Notes: generated from the letters alone by a model not told the origin. A stretch of 64,000 nucleotides of DNA from Tardiphaga sp052076105 (GCF_052076105.1 NZ_CP197245.1:3410001-3474000), one strand, 5' to 3'; positions 11,107 to 19,854 are shown, counted from the stretch's first letter. Program-made: numbers and translations.

Positions 11107-11670
11107 ATGCCAGCGCACAGGGCTGACGACGATGGCGAAAGGACGCGCCGTTTTCGCGAGGTCGCGCTGCCATGCCTCGACGACGTCTATACGCTGGCCC
11201 GCTATCTGCTGCGCGATGCCGACGCCGCCGAGGACGCCGTACAGGAATGCTATCTGCGCGCGCTAAAACACTTCGACAGCTATCGTGGCCCTGCAATCAA
11301 ACCATGGTTGTTCGCCATACTGCGCAATATCTGCCATGCGGAGTTCGCCCGCCGCATGAACTCACCAACCGCGATCGCCGAAATCGACGACGCAGAGTCG
11401 CAGGAAGCCGCGCCGCTCTGGCATGAGGCACAAGCTTCACCGGAAGCGGAATTGCTCCGACGTCGCGATGCCACGACGGTTCAGCGTCTCGTAAGTACGC
11501 TCGCCGAGCCGTTCAGGGAAATCCTCGTGCTGCGAGAAATGCAAAACCTGTCTTACCGCGAGATTTCCGACATCGTCGGCGCGCCCATCGGCACCGTGAT
11601 GTCACGCCTCGCCCGGGCACGCGCGATGCTCCGGATCGCATGGATGGCTGAAGAGGAGCCGCACAAATGA
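11107..11670 (+). CDS. ECF-type RNA polymerase sigma factor
   Basis: The 187-residue protein has the two ECF domains: sigma-2 at about residues 20-85 (ARYLLRDADAAEDAVQECYLRALKHF, then PWLFAILRNICHAEFARR) and sigma-4 at about 130-180 (FREILVLREMQNLSYREI, then IGTVMSRLARARAML). It should redirect RNA polymerase to a small stress regulon. It overlaps the anti-sigma gene by four bases (ATGA), indicating coupled synthesis. The upstream phosphoesterase and cupredoxin genes are likely targets. It is not EcfG: the EcfG neighbours PhyR and NepR are absent here. Confidence 0.92.
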   Translation: MPAHRADDDGERTRRFREVALPCLDDVYTLARYLLRDADAAEDAVQECYLRALKHFDSYRGPAIKPWLFAILRNICHAEFARRMNSPTAIAEIDDAESQEAAPLWHEAQASPEAELLRRRDATTVQRLVSTLAEPFREILVLREMQNLSYREISDIVGAPIGTVMSRLARARAMLRIAWMAEEEPHK

Positions 11671-12419
11671 CCTGCGACGAGGCCGAGATCCTTCTTCACG
11701 CATTGCTCGATAACGAGCTCGATGCCGGGCATGTCCGCGAGGTCGAGGCGCACATTGCCACGTGCCAGCGCTGCGCTGCTCAATTGAAAGCCTATCGCGA
11801 CATGCGATCCGCAATGGCCGCCAGCGATCTGCATTTTACGGCGCCCCCACAGCTACGCCACCGCGTCGAAGCAGCGCTCCCCAAGGCTCGCGCGCCAAAC
11901 CGTCGCGCCGTGCTGAAAGGCTTCGCGATGGGATCGGTATTGTCCGCCGTAGCTGCGACCGGCCTCGTCGTGATCGTGCTTCGCCATGAAGACGAGCAAC
12001 GCATTCTTTCGGATGTGGTGTCGGCGCATCTGCGCGCTCTGCAGGCGGGCCATCTCACCGACGTGCTCTCCACCGATCAGCACACGGTGAAGCCCTGGTT
12101 CAACGGTCGGCTTGACGTGGCGCCACCGGTCGTCGATCTCACCGCGCAGGGTTTCACGCTGATCGGCGGGCGGCTTGATTATGTCAATGGACGAACGATC
12201 GGCGCCATCGTCTACCGGCGGCGCACCCATGTGATTAATCTGTTCGTTGCACAGACGACAAATGCAGAATCACGCGTGGCCAGGATCGAGACCGTTCAGG
12301 GCTTCAACATTCGCCACTGGAGCGAGCGCGGCCTGACTTACTGGGCAGTCAGCGATTTGAACGCCGATGAACTTGCCGATTTCGGCAGCAAGGTTGAACG
12401 CGCAACGGGGGCGAGCTGA
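11667..12419 (+). CDS. Membrane anti-sigma factor with zinc-finger domain
   Basis: The 250-residue protein carries an N-terminal anti-sigma zinc-finger (H-x3-C-x2-C: His29, Cys33, Cys36 in AHIATCQRC) that should hold the preceding ECF sigma inactive. A likely transmembrane segment spans about 84-105 (KGFAMGSVLSAVAATGLVVIVL), and a ~145-residue C-terminal part would then face the periplasm. ATGA overlap with the sigma gene supports the pairing. The C-terminal part contains a RIETVQGFNIRHW segment and probably senses the envelope signal. Its ligand cannot be inferred. Confidence 0.88.
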   Translation: MTCDEAEILLHALLDNELDAGHVREVEAHIATCQRCAAQLKAYRDMRSAMAASDLHFTAPPQLRHRVEAALPKARAPNRRAVLKGFAMGSVLSAVAATGLVVIVLRHEDEQRILSDVVSAHLRALQAGHLTDVLSTDQHTVKPWFNGRLDVAPPVVDLTAQGFTLIGGRLDYVNGRTIGAIVYRRRTHVINLFVAQTTNAESRVARIETVQGFNIRHWSERGLTYWAVSDLNADELADFGSKVERATGAS

Positions 12420-12422
12420 AAC

Positions 12423-13814
12423 CTAGGCTGACTTCCGCACGGCGTTGTCGACCAGCGTCTTGCCGAGCGACCAGATCGCACCAGGAACCTTATGGCTATC
12501 GGCAATCACGGTGCGGAACGAGTTCTCGATCCACTTGCCGTCGTCCTCGGTGACCACCAGGGGCGGCAGCAGCTTGATGGTGTGACTGCCGTGGCCGGAG
12601 ACCTGGGTCAGGATCTTCTGCTCCTTGAACAGCGGCACGGTGATCAACTGGCAGAACAGGCCTTTGCTGGCCGACTCCAGGATGTTCCATGATGCCTTGA
12701 GACGAAGCGACTTCGGCGGGCCGAATTCGACACCGATCATCAGACCCTTGCCGCGCACTTCCTTCAGAAGCTCGAATTCGGGAATCATGTTCTGCAGAGC
12801 GAGCCGCAATTCGGCACCGCGCTTGGCCGCGTTCTCGACCAGCTTCTCATGCTTCATGATCTCCAGCGTAGCAATGCCGGCGGCCATCGCCAGATCGTTC
12901 TTGCCGAAGGTCGAACCATGGACCAGCGAGCGATCCATACGGTTGAAGATCTTGTCGAAGATGCTTTTTCGCGTCAGCAGCGCGCCAACAGGAACATGAC
13001 CTCCAGATAAAGCCTTGGCGAGAAGGATCATGTCGGGCTCGACATTCCAGTGCTCGATCGCCAGAAATTTTCCGGTGCGTCCGAGGCCGGTCTGGATTTC
13101 ATCGGCGATGAACAGCGTGCCGTATTTGCGGCACAGCGCAGCGGCGCCCGACAGGAATTCATCGGTAGGCAGGTTGACGCCCTTGCCCTGGATCGGCTCG
13201 ACGATGAAGCCCGCGACCTGTTTCGAGGACAGCGCTTTCTCCAGCGCTTCGAGGTCGTTGAACGGCACCGTGGTGCAGCCCGAGAGCAATGGACCGAAGC
13301 CGGTGCGGAAATTGGTGTCGTCGGTCAGCGATAGCGCGCCATAGGTCAGTCCGTGATAGGCATGATCGCAATATACGATCCCATCGCGACCGGTCGCATT
13401 GCGGGCGAATTTGATCGCGGCCTCGACAGTTTCCGCGCCCGAGTTCGCGAAAAACACCTTGTCCATATACGGGACGTTTTCCAGCAGCTTCTCGGAGAGG
13501 ATACCTGCGAGTGTGGAGACGTCCATTTGCACCAAATTGGGCATATCGGCGTCGAGCACGCTTTTGAGCGCATTCCGCATCACCGGATGGTTCCGGCCAA
13601 TCGCAAAAACGCCAAATCCGCTCAGTAGATCGAGATAGCGGGCGCCGTCCCGATCGAACAAATACTGGCCGGTGCCCCGCTGAAAGCCAACGTCATATCC
13701 GATGGTCTTGAGGACTCGAACGAGCTGTTCATTAAGATGGCGCGTATGCATCGAGCTACGCTGCGCCTCCCGTTCAACAAACATCTCGGAAACGTCTAGA
13801 TTCGGATATACCAT
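12423..13814 (-). CDS. hpnO: Hopanoid side-chain aminotransferase HpnO
   Basis: This 463-residue class III PLP aminotransferase resembles acetylornithine/ornithine aminotransferases. The cofactor lysine is Lys267 (LLAKALSGGHVPVG), with the preceding DEIQTGLGRTG and the N-terminal NSGAETVEAAIKFAR. It matches HpnO, which makes aminobacteriohopanetriol in Rhodopseudomonas, and it sits one gene from hpnN in the hopanoid locus. ATG 13814 has no clear ribosome site; an internal ATG at 13784 is an alternative. It ends 3 bases from the converging anti-sigma gene with no visible terminator between them. Confidence 0.9.
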   Translation of the reverse strand: MVYPNLDVSEMFVEREAQRSSMHTRHLNEQLVRVLKTIGYDVGFQRGTGQYLFDRDGARYLDLLSGFGVFAIGRNHPVMRNALKSVLDADMPNLVQMDVSTLAGILSEKLLENVPYMDKVFFANSGAETVEAAIKFARNATGRDGIVYCDHAYHGLTYGALSLTDDTNFRTGFGPLLSGCTTVPFNDLEALEKALSSKQVAGFIVEPIQGKGVNLPTDEFLSGAAALCRKYGTLFIADEIQTGLGRTGKFLAIEHWNVEPDMILLAKALSGGHVPVGALLTRKSIFDKIFNRMDRSLVHGSTFGKNDLAMAAGIATLEIMKHEKLVENAAKRGAELRLALQNMIPEFELLKEVRGKGLMIGVEFGPPKSLRLKASWNILESASKGLFCQLITVPLFKEQKILTQVSGHGSHTIKLLPPLVVTEDDGKWIENSFRTVIADSHKVPGAIWSLGKTLVDNAVRKSA

Positions 13815-13913
13815 GAGTTACATACGTCGGTTGATGGTCGCTTCGTCAACTGAAAACCGTAAATGCGGCGATTTGACTTCGCCGAGAACCGCTACTTAAG
13901 CATAGGTCTAAAC

Positions 13914-14621
13914 ATGTTGCAGCGCCCACGCATTACTACGCGCAGTCTCACATATTGCGGAATCATTTTTTCAGCAGGTCTGTTTTCGGCAGGGCTGTCA
14001 CCCGCATTTGCAGCAGACCCGACCGGCGATTGGAAGGTCGAAGATGGCGTGGCCCATATCCGTGTTGCCGAATGCGGCGGCAGCATGTGGGGTGCCGTAG
14101 CCTGGGAAAAGACCCCCGGCGGTATCGACAAGAACAATCCCGATGCCACCAAGAAGGCGCGTCCCACTCTGGGCATCGTGACGTTGCTGGACATGAAAAA
14201 GAATGCCGCAAACGACAAGTGGGCGGGTCAGGTCTACAACGCCAAGGACGGAAAATTCTATAAATCGACGATCAAACTCGGTGATACGGCTGATGAACTT
14301 GAAATTGAAGGATGCGTCCTCGGTTTCCTGTGCGGCGGCCAGACCTGGACGCGCGTAGGCCCGTCGATTCCGTCGAGCCCCTCGAACCTCACCGCCAAGG
14401 GCGCCCTGCCCAAGGCGGGCGCTACCACCGGCGGCAAGATGGCCCCGGCGGCTACTCCGACGGCTGCTGCTGCACCCAAGGCTGCACCGGCTCCTGCTGC
14501 CGGCGCCCCCAAGGCCACCGCTCCAGCCGGTCAGAAAACCGCCGCAGCAACGGCGCCGGGACAGCCGGCCGATATCGGCGATATCTGCCTGCTGCCCGAG
14601 ATCAACAAGGTCACTCACTAG
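13914..14621 (+). CDS. Exported DUF2147 protein with Ala/Pro-rich tail
   Basis: The 235-residue protein has a signal peptide (RSLTYCGIIFSAGLFSAGLSPAFAA) and then a DUF2147 domain (PTGDWKVEDGVAHIRVAEC to CGGQTWTRV), a small lipocalin-like fold found in the periplasm of many proteobacteria. About 75 C-terminal residues are low-complexity, rich in Ala, Pro, Lys and Thr. The start at 13914 is chosen because the signal peptide begins there; an upstream in-frame ATG at 13863 would add 17 uncleaved residues. Its 3' end overlaps the converging hpnN gene by 11 bases. The function is unknown; the placement between hpnO and hpnN suggests an envelope role. Confidence 0.85.
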   Translation: MLQRPRITTRSLTYCGIIFSAGLFSAGLSPAFAADPTGDWKVEDGVAHIRVAECGGSMWGAVAWEKTPGGIDKNNPDATKKARPTLGIVTLLDMKKNAANDKWAGQVYNAKDGKFYKSTIKLGDTADELEIEGCVLGFLCGGQTWTRVGPSIPSSPSNLTAKGALPKAGATTGGKMAPAATPTAAAAPKAAPAPAAGAPKATAPAGQKTAAATAPGQPADIGDICLLPEINKVTH

Positions 14622-17199
14622 TCTCGCGCGGCTTACCCATGAGAGCCGGCTGGAATAGCAGCACGGCCGCCAGCGTCACAACAAAGGACATCGCGAGCAG
14701 TTTACCCATGCTCGCGGTGCCCGGATGGTTCGACAGCCACAGGCTGCCGAACGCCGTGGCAGTCGTCAGCGCGCTGAAGAAAATCGCGCGTGTCAACGAT
14801 GACTGCAGCAGGTTCTTGTAGCCCGCCCGCCACGCCGTCACATAGTAGATCTTGAACGCCACGCCGACGCCGAGCAGCAGCGGCAGCGCGATGATGTTGG
14901 CGAAGTTCAGCGGCAAGCCGATCAACACACAGATCTCCAGCGTGACCGTTCCTGCCACCAGCAAGGGAACGATAGTCAGCAACACATCGCTGATGCGCCG
15001 CAAAGCCAGCCACAGCAACAACGAGATCGAAAGCAGCGCCCAGATGCCCGCATGAATGAAAGCGGTCACAATGGTGTCGCCCGACTTCAGGATCGAGATC
15101 GGACCACCGACGGCAAGCGGCTCGGACTTCAACACGGCATCAGCGAATTTGCGCAACGTGTCATTATCGTTCGGATCGCCATTGGGCTGCGCTTCAACAC
15201 GGATCTGGCCATCCTTGGTCTTCCAGGAATTCACCAGTTCGGGCGGCAAGGTTTGCAAACTGATCGGGCTCGCCTGCATCAGATTACGCAACTGCCCCAG
15301 TGCGAGCTTGAGCGGCACCACGAAGGTCGCCTGCACCTGATCGCGCACAGGCTGGCTAGCATCAGCGGTTTTGGCCAATGCATCCGCCAAACGCTTGGCG
15401 GCGACGGCGCCGGGACTGGTCTGCGTTCCCGCAAGTTTGCGCAGGCTCGCTGCCGAGTCCTTCAGAGAAGTGACGTTTTCCGCATCGGTCGGCGCCTTGT
15501 CGATCGACTCGGGGTTCAAGGCCGGCTCGAGAATCTTCGCGCCTTCCTGAATCGCCTTCAGCTTGGCAGGCTGATCCTCAGGAACAAAGCTGGCGAGTGA
15601 AATCGTACGAGCCACTTCCGGAAGCTTGGAAAGACGTTCTTCGACCTGCTTCGCAGCAGCTTCGTTTGGCGTCATGATGTTGACCGCATTGGCGCCAGTG
15701 TTCGGATCCTTGCGCAGATCGAGGAAAGTCGCGATCGACTCGACATTCGGATTTCGCAAATTGATCGGATTGAAGTCGAACTTCAGGAAGTAGAGCAGCG
15801 GCAGACCGGCGATCGTGAGCGCCAGTGTGATGCCGATAATCCAGAAGCGCTTTTCTTCCAGGAAACGGTCAACAGGCGCCAGGAACGCATAGCCAACGGG
15901 CTCCTTTTCGCCGGCGGGATTCAAGAGGTCGAGCAGTGCCGGCAGAACTGTGATGCTGGTCAGGAACGCGATCATCATGCCGGCGCCGGCGATCTTGCCG
16001 AGTTCGGACACGCCTTTGTAATCGGTCGGCAGGAACGACAGAAAACCGGCAGCCGTTGCGAAAGCGGCGAGCGACAGCGGCACTGCGCAATATTCGGCGG
16101 CCTTCGTCAGCGCCATCGGCAGGTTGTCATTCTTGTAGCGCTCCGAGCGGTAACGCACGCTGAACTGAATGCCGAAGTCGACGCCGAGGCCAACGAACAA
16201 TACGGCAAATGCAATCGACAGCAGGTTCAGTGACCCCACCATCATGAGACCGACGGCGGTCGTTGTGGCGAGGCCCACGAACAGCGTTGCGAACACGGCG
16301 CCGATGATCTTGGCCGAATGCAGCGCCATCCAGAGGATCACCAGCACGATCAAAACCGTACCGATCCCGTTGACGACGGCGCCATCCTGCACAGTGGAGA
16401 ATTCCTCATTGGCGATGGGGACCGGGCCGGTCAACCGTACGCGTGCGCCGTATTCGCCAGCGATGTTCAGGTCGATGGCAGCCTGCCGGATCGCATCGGT
16501 CGCGGTCTTGCCGGGTTCAAGCGCGTTGAAGTCGAGGATAGGCTTGATTTCGATGAAGCCACGCTTGTCGCCATCTGTCAGAGGCTTGTCGCTGACCAGC
16601 CCGCGCCATGAGAAGGTGCCCTTGCCGTTTTTCAGCACGTCCTCGATGGTCTGCGAGACGGCATTAAAGGTTGGCGCTGCTGCATCGAGCTGAATCTGCC
16701 CGCGACGAATGCCGGTGAGGCCGGTTTCCAGCGCGCCGGTGAGACCGCGCAAACTGGGATCTCCGGCCATGATTTCGATCAGGGGAGCAGCTTGCTGGAA
16801 CTGGCCCGTCAGTTGCGCAACTTCCTTGGTCGGCAGGAATAGCAAGCCGTTCTTCTCGAAGAACGCTCCACCATCCAATCGGCGAACCGAGTCGAAATCC
16901 GTCTTGTTGGTGACCAGCTTCGCTTCCATGGCATTGGCTGCGGCACTGGCGAATTCAGGTGTAGGCGCCTCAACCACCGCGATGATCAGGCGCTCCTGGT
17001 CGAAAGCCTTGTCGAAGGCAATGTCGCGCTGACGCCAGTCGAGATTGGGCGAGATCAGCTTGTTGATGTCCGTATTGATCGAGAAATTCTTCGCCGTGTA
17101 GTAGCTCGCGCCAATCGAAAGAAGCACACAAACGAGCACCACCGGCAGAGCAAATCGGGTGCAGAAGTTCACGATCGAGACGACAACTCTTGTCAGCAC
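14611..17199 (-). CDS. hpnN: Hopanoid exporter HpnN (MMPL/RND family)
   Basis: This 862-residue inner-membrane protein has the RND layout: one N-terminal helix (about 15-35), a large periplasmic domain, a helix bundle (about 280-445, including LLSIAFAVLFVGLGVDFGIQF), a second periplasmic domain and a second bundle near the C-terminus. HpnN moves hopanoids toward the outer membrane in Rhodopseudomonas palustris. The start is GTG at 17199 with only a weak purine-rich site upstream. It lies between hpnO and ispH-hpnH. The second MMPL protein at 27128 is a diverged relative, so this copy is assigned HpnN by its context and length. Confidence 0.9.
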   Translation of the reverse strand: MLTRVVVSIVNFCTRFALPVVLVCVLLSIGASYYTAKNFSINTDINKLISPNLDWRQRDIAFDKAFDQERLIIAVVEAPTPEFASAAANAMEAKLVTNKTDFDSVRRLDGGAFFEKNGLLFLPTKEVAQLTGQFQQAAPLIEIMAGDPSLRGLTGALETGLTGIRRGQIQLDAAAPTFNAVSQTIEDVLKNGKGTFSWRGLVSDKPLTDGDKRGFIEIKPILDFNALEPGKTATDAIRQAAIDLNIAGEYGARVRLTGPVPIANEEFSTVQDGAVVNGIGTVLIVLVILWMALHSAKIIGAVFATLFVGLATTTAVGLMMVGSLNLLSIAFAVLFVGLGVDFGIQFSVRYRSERYKNDNLPMALTKAAEYCAVPLSLAAFATAAGFLSFLPTDYKGVSELGKIAGAGMMIAFLTSITVLPALLDLLNPAGEKEPVGYAFLAPVDRFLEEKRFWIIGITLALTIAGLPLLYFLKFDFNPINLRNPNVESIATFLDLRKDPNTGANAVNIMTPNEAAAKQVEERLSKLPEVARTISLASFVPEDQPAKLKAIQEGAKILEPALNPESIDKAPTDAENVTSLKDSAASLRKLAGTQTSPGAVAAKRLADALAKTADASQPVRDQVQATFVVPLKLALGQLRNLMQASPISLQTLPPELVNSWKTKDGQIRVEAQPNGDPNDNDTLRKFADAVLKSEPLAVGGPISILKSGDTIVTAFIHAGIWALLSISLLLWLALRRISDVLLTIVPLLVAGTVTLEICVLIGLPLNFANIIALPLLLGVGVAFKIYYVTAWRAGYKNLLQSSLTRAIFFSALTTATAFGSLWLSNHPGTASMGKLLAMSFVVTLAAVLLFQPALMGKPRETSE

Positions 17200-17482
17200 G
17201 CTTTTTCTTTCTATTTGGACGAGGCTCGCAAAGAATGCGGTTCACGAGTGAGGGTTCCGCAAACCATTACTTTCGCATTGGATGCGCTTTGCTTTCAGCA
17301 ATGTGATGGGATGGCATAAAACGTGCTGATCACCGTAGCAACGGCCGTGTTAGCGACGCCCCGTCGCGCCGTAAAGTGACGAACAAGTGAGAGTTTTCAG
17401 GTTCTTGGGGCGCAACCGCAAGATATTACCGCAACCCGGCCAGTCGTCGCAAACCACGTTTTCGGTTCGTGATTGCATACTG
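17200..17482. other. Leader between divergent hpnN and ispH (proximal part)
   Basis: No gene is supported here. A near-match to an EcfG promoter pointing at hpnN (GGAAC at 17258-17254, CATT at 17237-17234 on the minus strand, 16-base spacing) falls about 35 bases before the hpnN GTG. The remaining bases up to the inverted-repeat block show no clear structure. An in-frame ATG at 17387 could extend ispH but adds residues unlike the family. Confidence 0.5.
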
Positions 17483-17498
17483 AGTGATTTTTGTCACA
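17483..17498. promoter_or_regulatory. CRP/FNR-superfamily-like site upstream of ispH
   Basis: AGTGA-N6-TCACA differs from the CRP-type half-site pair TGTGA-N6-TCACA at one base. It lies about 110 bases before the preferred ispH start. A cAMP-receptor-like or related regulator could bind. No regulator gene is adjacent. Confidence 0.4.
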
Positions 17499-17508
17499 CA
17501 GAACGCCT

Positions 17509-17535
17509 CACATATCCAGCTGGGCTGGATATGTG
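17509..17535. repeat. Perfect 12-bp inverted repeat upstream of ispH
   Basis: CACATATCCAGC (17509-17520) and GCTGGATATGTG (17524-17535) are exact reverse complements separated by TGG. It could be a protein operator or, if transcribed, a very stable hairpin. It also contains an in-frame ATG (17531) that would be buried in the stem. Confidence 0.7.
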
Positions 17536-17542
17536 CCTGATT

Positions 17543-17593
17543 GTGGTACAAAATTACGGATTGTACCGGAATCGATTATGGACTTTGTACCAC
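17543..17593. repeat. Spaced 10-bp inverted repeat ending at the ispH start
   Basis: GTGGTACAAA (17543-17552) and TTTGTACCAC (17584-17593) are exact reverse complements 31 bases apart. An extra TTGTACC half-copy lies at 17561-17567. The right arm abuts the GTG at 17594. The layout suits an operator pair or a long-range RNA helix that would mask ispH translation. Confidence 0.65.
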
Positions 17594-18538
17594 GTGCTTG
17601 ATCGTCGTCCCCTTGAAATCTTCCTGGCTCAGCCGCGCGGCTTCTGCGCGGGCGTCGTGCGTGCCATCGAGATCGTCGAGCGTGCTCTCGAACGCTATGG
17701 GGCGCCGGTCTATGTGCGCCATGAGATCGTCCATAACAAATACGTGGTCGAGAGCCTGAAGGCCAAGGGCGCCATTTTCGTCGAGGAACTCTCTGAAGTG
17801 CCGCCGAACGCCATGACCGTCTTTAGCGCTCATGGCGTCGCCCGGAGCGTCGAGGAAGAAGCGGCAACCCGTGGCCTGCCTGTTTTGGATGCAACCTGTC
17901 CGCTTGTTACCAAGATCCACAACCAGGGCAAGCGGTATATGTCCAAGGGCCGTAAGGTCATCCTGATCGGTCACGCAGGCCATCCGGAGGTCGACGGTAC
18001 CATGGGACAGGTGCCCGGCCCCGTTTACCTTGTTCAGAGCGTCGAGGACGTCAAGGCACTGACGCTGCCACCGCAGGAACCGGTCGCCTATATTACCCAG
18101 ACGACCCTCAGCGTGGATGACACCAAAGACATCATTTTGGCCCTGGAACAGCGTTTCAGTGACATTGAAGGCCCCGATACCCGCGATATCTGCTATGCAA
18201 CACAAAACCGCCAATCTGCGGTAAGAGACCTCAGCAAGCTCGTGGACGTCATTCTGGTCGTCGGGGCGACCAACAGTTCCAACTCGAACCGGTTGCGGGA
18301 AATTGGCACCGAAGTCGGTGTCCCGAGCTACCTCATTGCCGATGGCAGCGAACTCAACCCCGCTTGGTTGAAGGACGCGCGTGCCGTAGGCATCACGGCT
18401 GGCGCATCCGCGCCAGAAGTGCTTGTAGATGACGTGATCGAGACCTTGCGGCGGATCGGACCGGTTGCGGTGTCGGTGTTGCCCGGACGTGAAGAGAATA
18501 TCGAATTCAAGCTACCCGCCGAACTGACCGCGGTTTGA
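17594..18538 (+). CDS. ispH: 4-hydroxy-3-methylbut-2-enyl diphosphate reductase
   Basis: IspH performs the last step of the MEP pathway, giving IPP and DMAPP. The product has the 4Fe-4S cysteines in QPRGFCAGVVRAIEIVERA, DATCPLVTKIH and DICYATQNRQ, plus VYVRHEIVHN, FSAHGVARS and GHAGHPEV. With GTG at 17594 it is 314 residues, the family's usual size. In-frame ATGs at 17531 and 17387 would add 21 or 69 residues with no family likeness, and 17531 lies inside a perfect hairpin. The gap to hpnH is only 42 bases, so it feeds isoprenoid precursor in the same operon as a hopanoid gene. Function is sure; the start is not. Confidence 0.9.
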   Translation: MLDRRPLEIFLAQPRGFCAGVVRAIEIVERALERYGAPVYVRHEIVHNKYVVESLKAKGAIFVEELSEVPPNAMTVFSAHGVARSVEEEAATRGLPVLDATCPLVTKIHNQGKRYMSKGRKVILIGHAGHPEVDGTMGQVPGPVYLVQSVEDVKALTLPPQEPVAYITQTTLSVDDTKDIILALEQRFSDIEGPDTRDICYATQNRQSAVRDLSKLVDVILVVGATNSSNSNRLREIGTEVGVPSYLIADGSELNPAWLKDARAVGITAGASAPEVLVDDVIETLRRIGPVAVSVLPGREENIEFKLPAELTAV

Positions 18539-18580
18539 TCCACCTTCGTCACGATGTGATGCGCAGAGAGAAAATACGAA

Positions 18581-19750
18581 ATGGCCATTCCATTCTTTAA
18601 AGAAATGAAAATCGGCTCCTATCTATTGAAGAAGAAGCTGACCGGCCAGAAGCGCTATCCGCTCGTGCTGATGCTGGAACCCCTCTTCCGCTGCAACCTG
18701 GCCTGCGTCGGCTGTGGCAAGATCGACTATCCGAACGCCATCCTGAATCGCCGCATGTCGGCGCAGGAGTGCTGGGATGCTGCGGACGAGTGCGGCGCGC
18801 CGATGGTTGCGATTCCGGGCGGCGAGCCGCTGATCCACAAGGAGATCGGCGAGATCGTACGCGGCCTGGTCGAGCGCAAGAAGTTCGTCTCGCTCTGCAC
18901 CAACGCGCTGCTGCTGGAGAAGAAGCTCGACCTGTTCACCCCGTCCCCCTACCTGTTCTTCTCGGTGCATCTCGACGGCCTCAAGGACCACCACGACAAG
19001 GCCGTGTCGCAGGAAGGCGTGTTCGACAAGGCCGTCTCCGCGATCAAGGCTGCGAAGGCCCGCGGCTTCACCGTCAACGTCAATGCGACGATCTTCGACG
19101 GCCACGCCGCCGAGGACATTGCCAAGTTCATGGATTTCACCGTCGAGCTCGGCGTCGGCGTCTCGATGTCGCCGGGTTACGCCTATGAGCGCGCACCGGA
19201 TCAGGAGCACTTCCTGAATCGCACCAAGACCAAGAAGCTGTTCCGCGACGTCTTTGCGCTCGGCAAGGGCAAGAAGTGGAACTTCATGCATTCCGGCCTG
19301 TTCCTGGACTTCCTCGCCGGCAACCAGGAATACGAGTGCAAGCCGTGGGGCATGCCCGCGCGCAACATCTTCGGCTGGCAGAAGCCCTGCTATCTGCTCG
19401 GCGAAGGCTACACCAAGACCTTCAAGGAGCTGATGGACACCACCGATTGGGACACCTACGGCACCGGCAAGTACGAGAAGTGCGCCGACTGTATGGCCCA
19501 TTGCGGCTATGAGCCGACCGCTGCCGATGAGGCGCTCAGCAATCCGTTCAAGGCGATGTGGGTGGCAATGCGCGGCGTGAAGACGTCGGGCCCGATGGCC
19601 CCGGAACTCGACCTCAGCAAGCAGCGCCCGGCGCAGTATGTGTTCTCGTCGGAAGTGCAGAAGCGCCTGTCGGACATCCGCAAGGAAGAAGCTCTCGCCG
19701 CTGCCGCCAAGGCCGAGGAAAAGGCCCAGAAGGCTTCGACCGCCGCCTGA
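18581..19750 (+). CDS. hpnH: Adenosyl-hopene transferase HpnH (radical SAM)
   Basis: The 389-residue enzyme attaches adenosine to diploptene, the first step in building extended C35 hopanoids. The radical SAM cluster motif is Cys38-x3-Cys42-x2-Cys45 (RCNLACVGC), followed by the SAM-contact region IPGGEPLIHKEI. The C-terminal half holds further cysteines (KYEKCADCMAHCGYE) typical of HpnH. It follows ispH on the plus strand and converges on hpnG, with which it acts in sequence. A perfect 14-bp terminator follows. Confidence 0.95.
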   Translation: MAIPFFKEMKIGSYLLKKKLTGQKRYPLVLMLEPLFRCNLACVGCGKIDYPNAILNRRMSAQECWDAADECGAPMVAIPGGEPLIHKEIGEIVRGLVERKKFVSLCTNALLLEKKLDLFTPSPYLFFSVHLDGLKDHHDKAVSQEGVFDKAVSAIKAAKARGFTVNVNATIFDGHAAEDIAKFMDFTVELGVGVSMSPGYAYERAPDQEHFLNRTKTKKLFRDVFALGKGKKWNFMHSGLFLDFLAGNQEYECKPWGMPARNIFGWQKPCYLLGEGYTKTFKELMDTTDWDTYGTGKYEKCADCMAHCGYEPTAADEALSNPFKAMWVAMRGVKTSGPMAPELDLSKQRPAQYVFSSEVQKRLSDIRKEEALAAAAKAEEKAQKASTAA

Positions 19751-19770
19751 GCGATTTCAGATCGGACATC

Positions 19771-19802
19771 AAAAAGGGCGCGATGCAAATCGCGCCCTTT
19801 TT
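19771..19802. terminator. Bidirectional intrinsic terminator between hpnH and hpnG
   Basis: Perfect 14-bp stem (19771-19784 with 19789-19802) and GCAA loop, with an A-run on one side and a T-run on the other. It serves both converging hopanoid transcripts. Confidence 0.93.
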
Positions 19803-19854
19803 CTTTGCAACGATGATGGTGCAGAACGGCCTGTAAGGCCCCTCAGAGCCTTGC

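Noticed and set aside
17387..17593. N-terminal extension of IspH from ATG 17387
   Set aside because: The 69 added residues do not resemble the family and cross three inverted repeats; 17594 gives the normal length.
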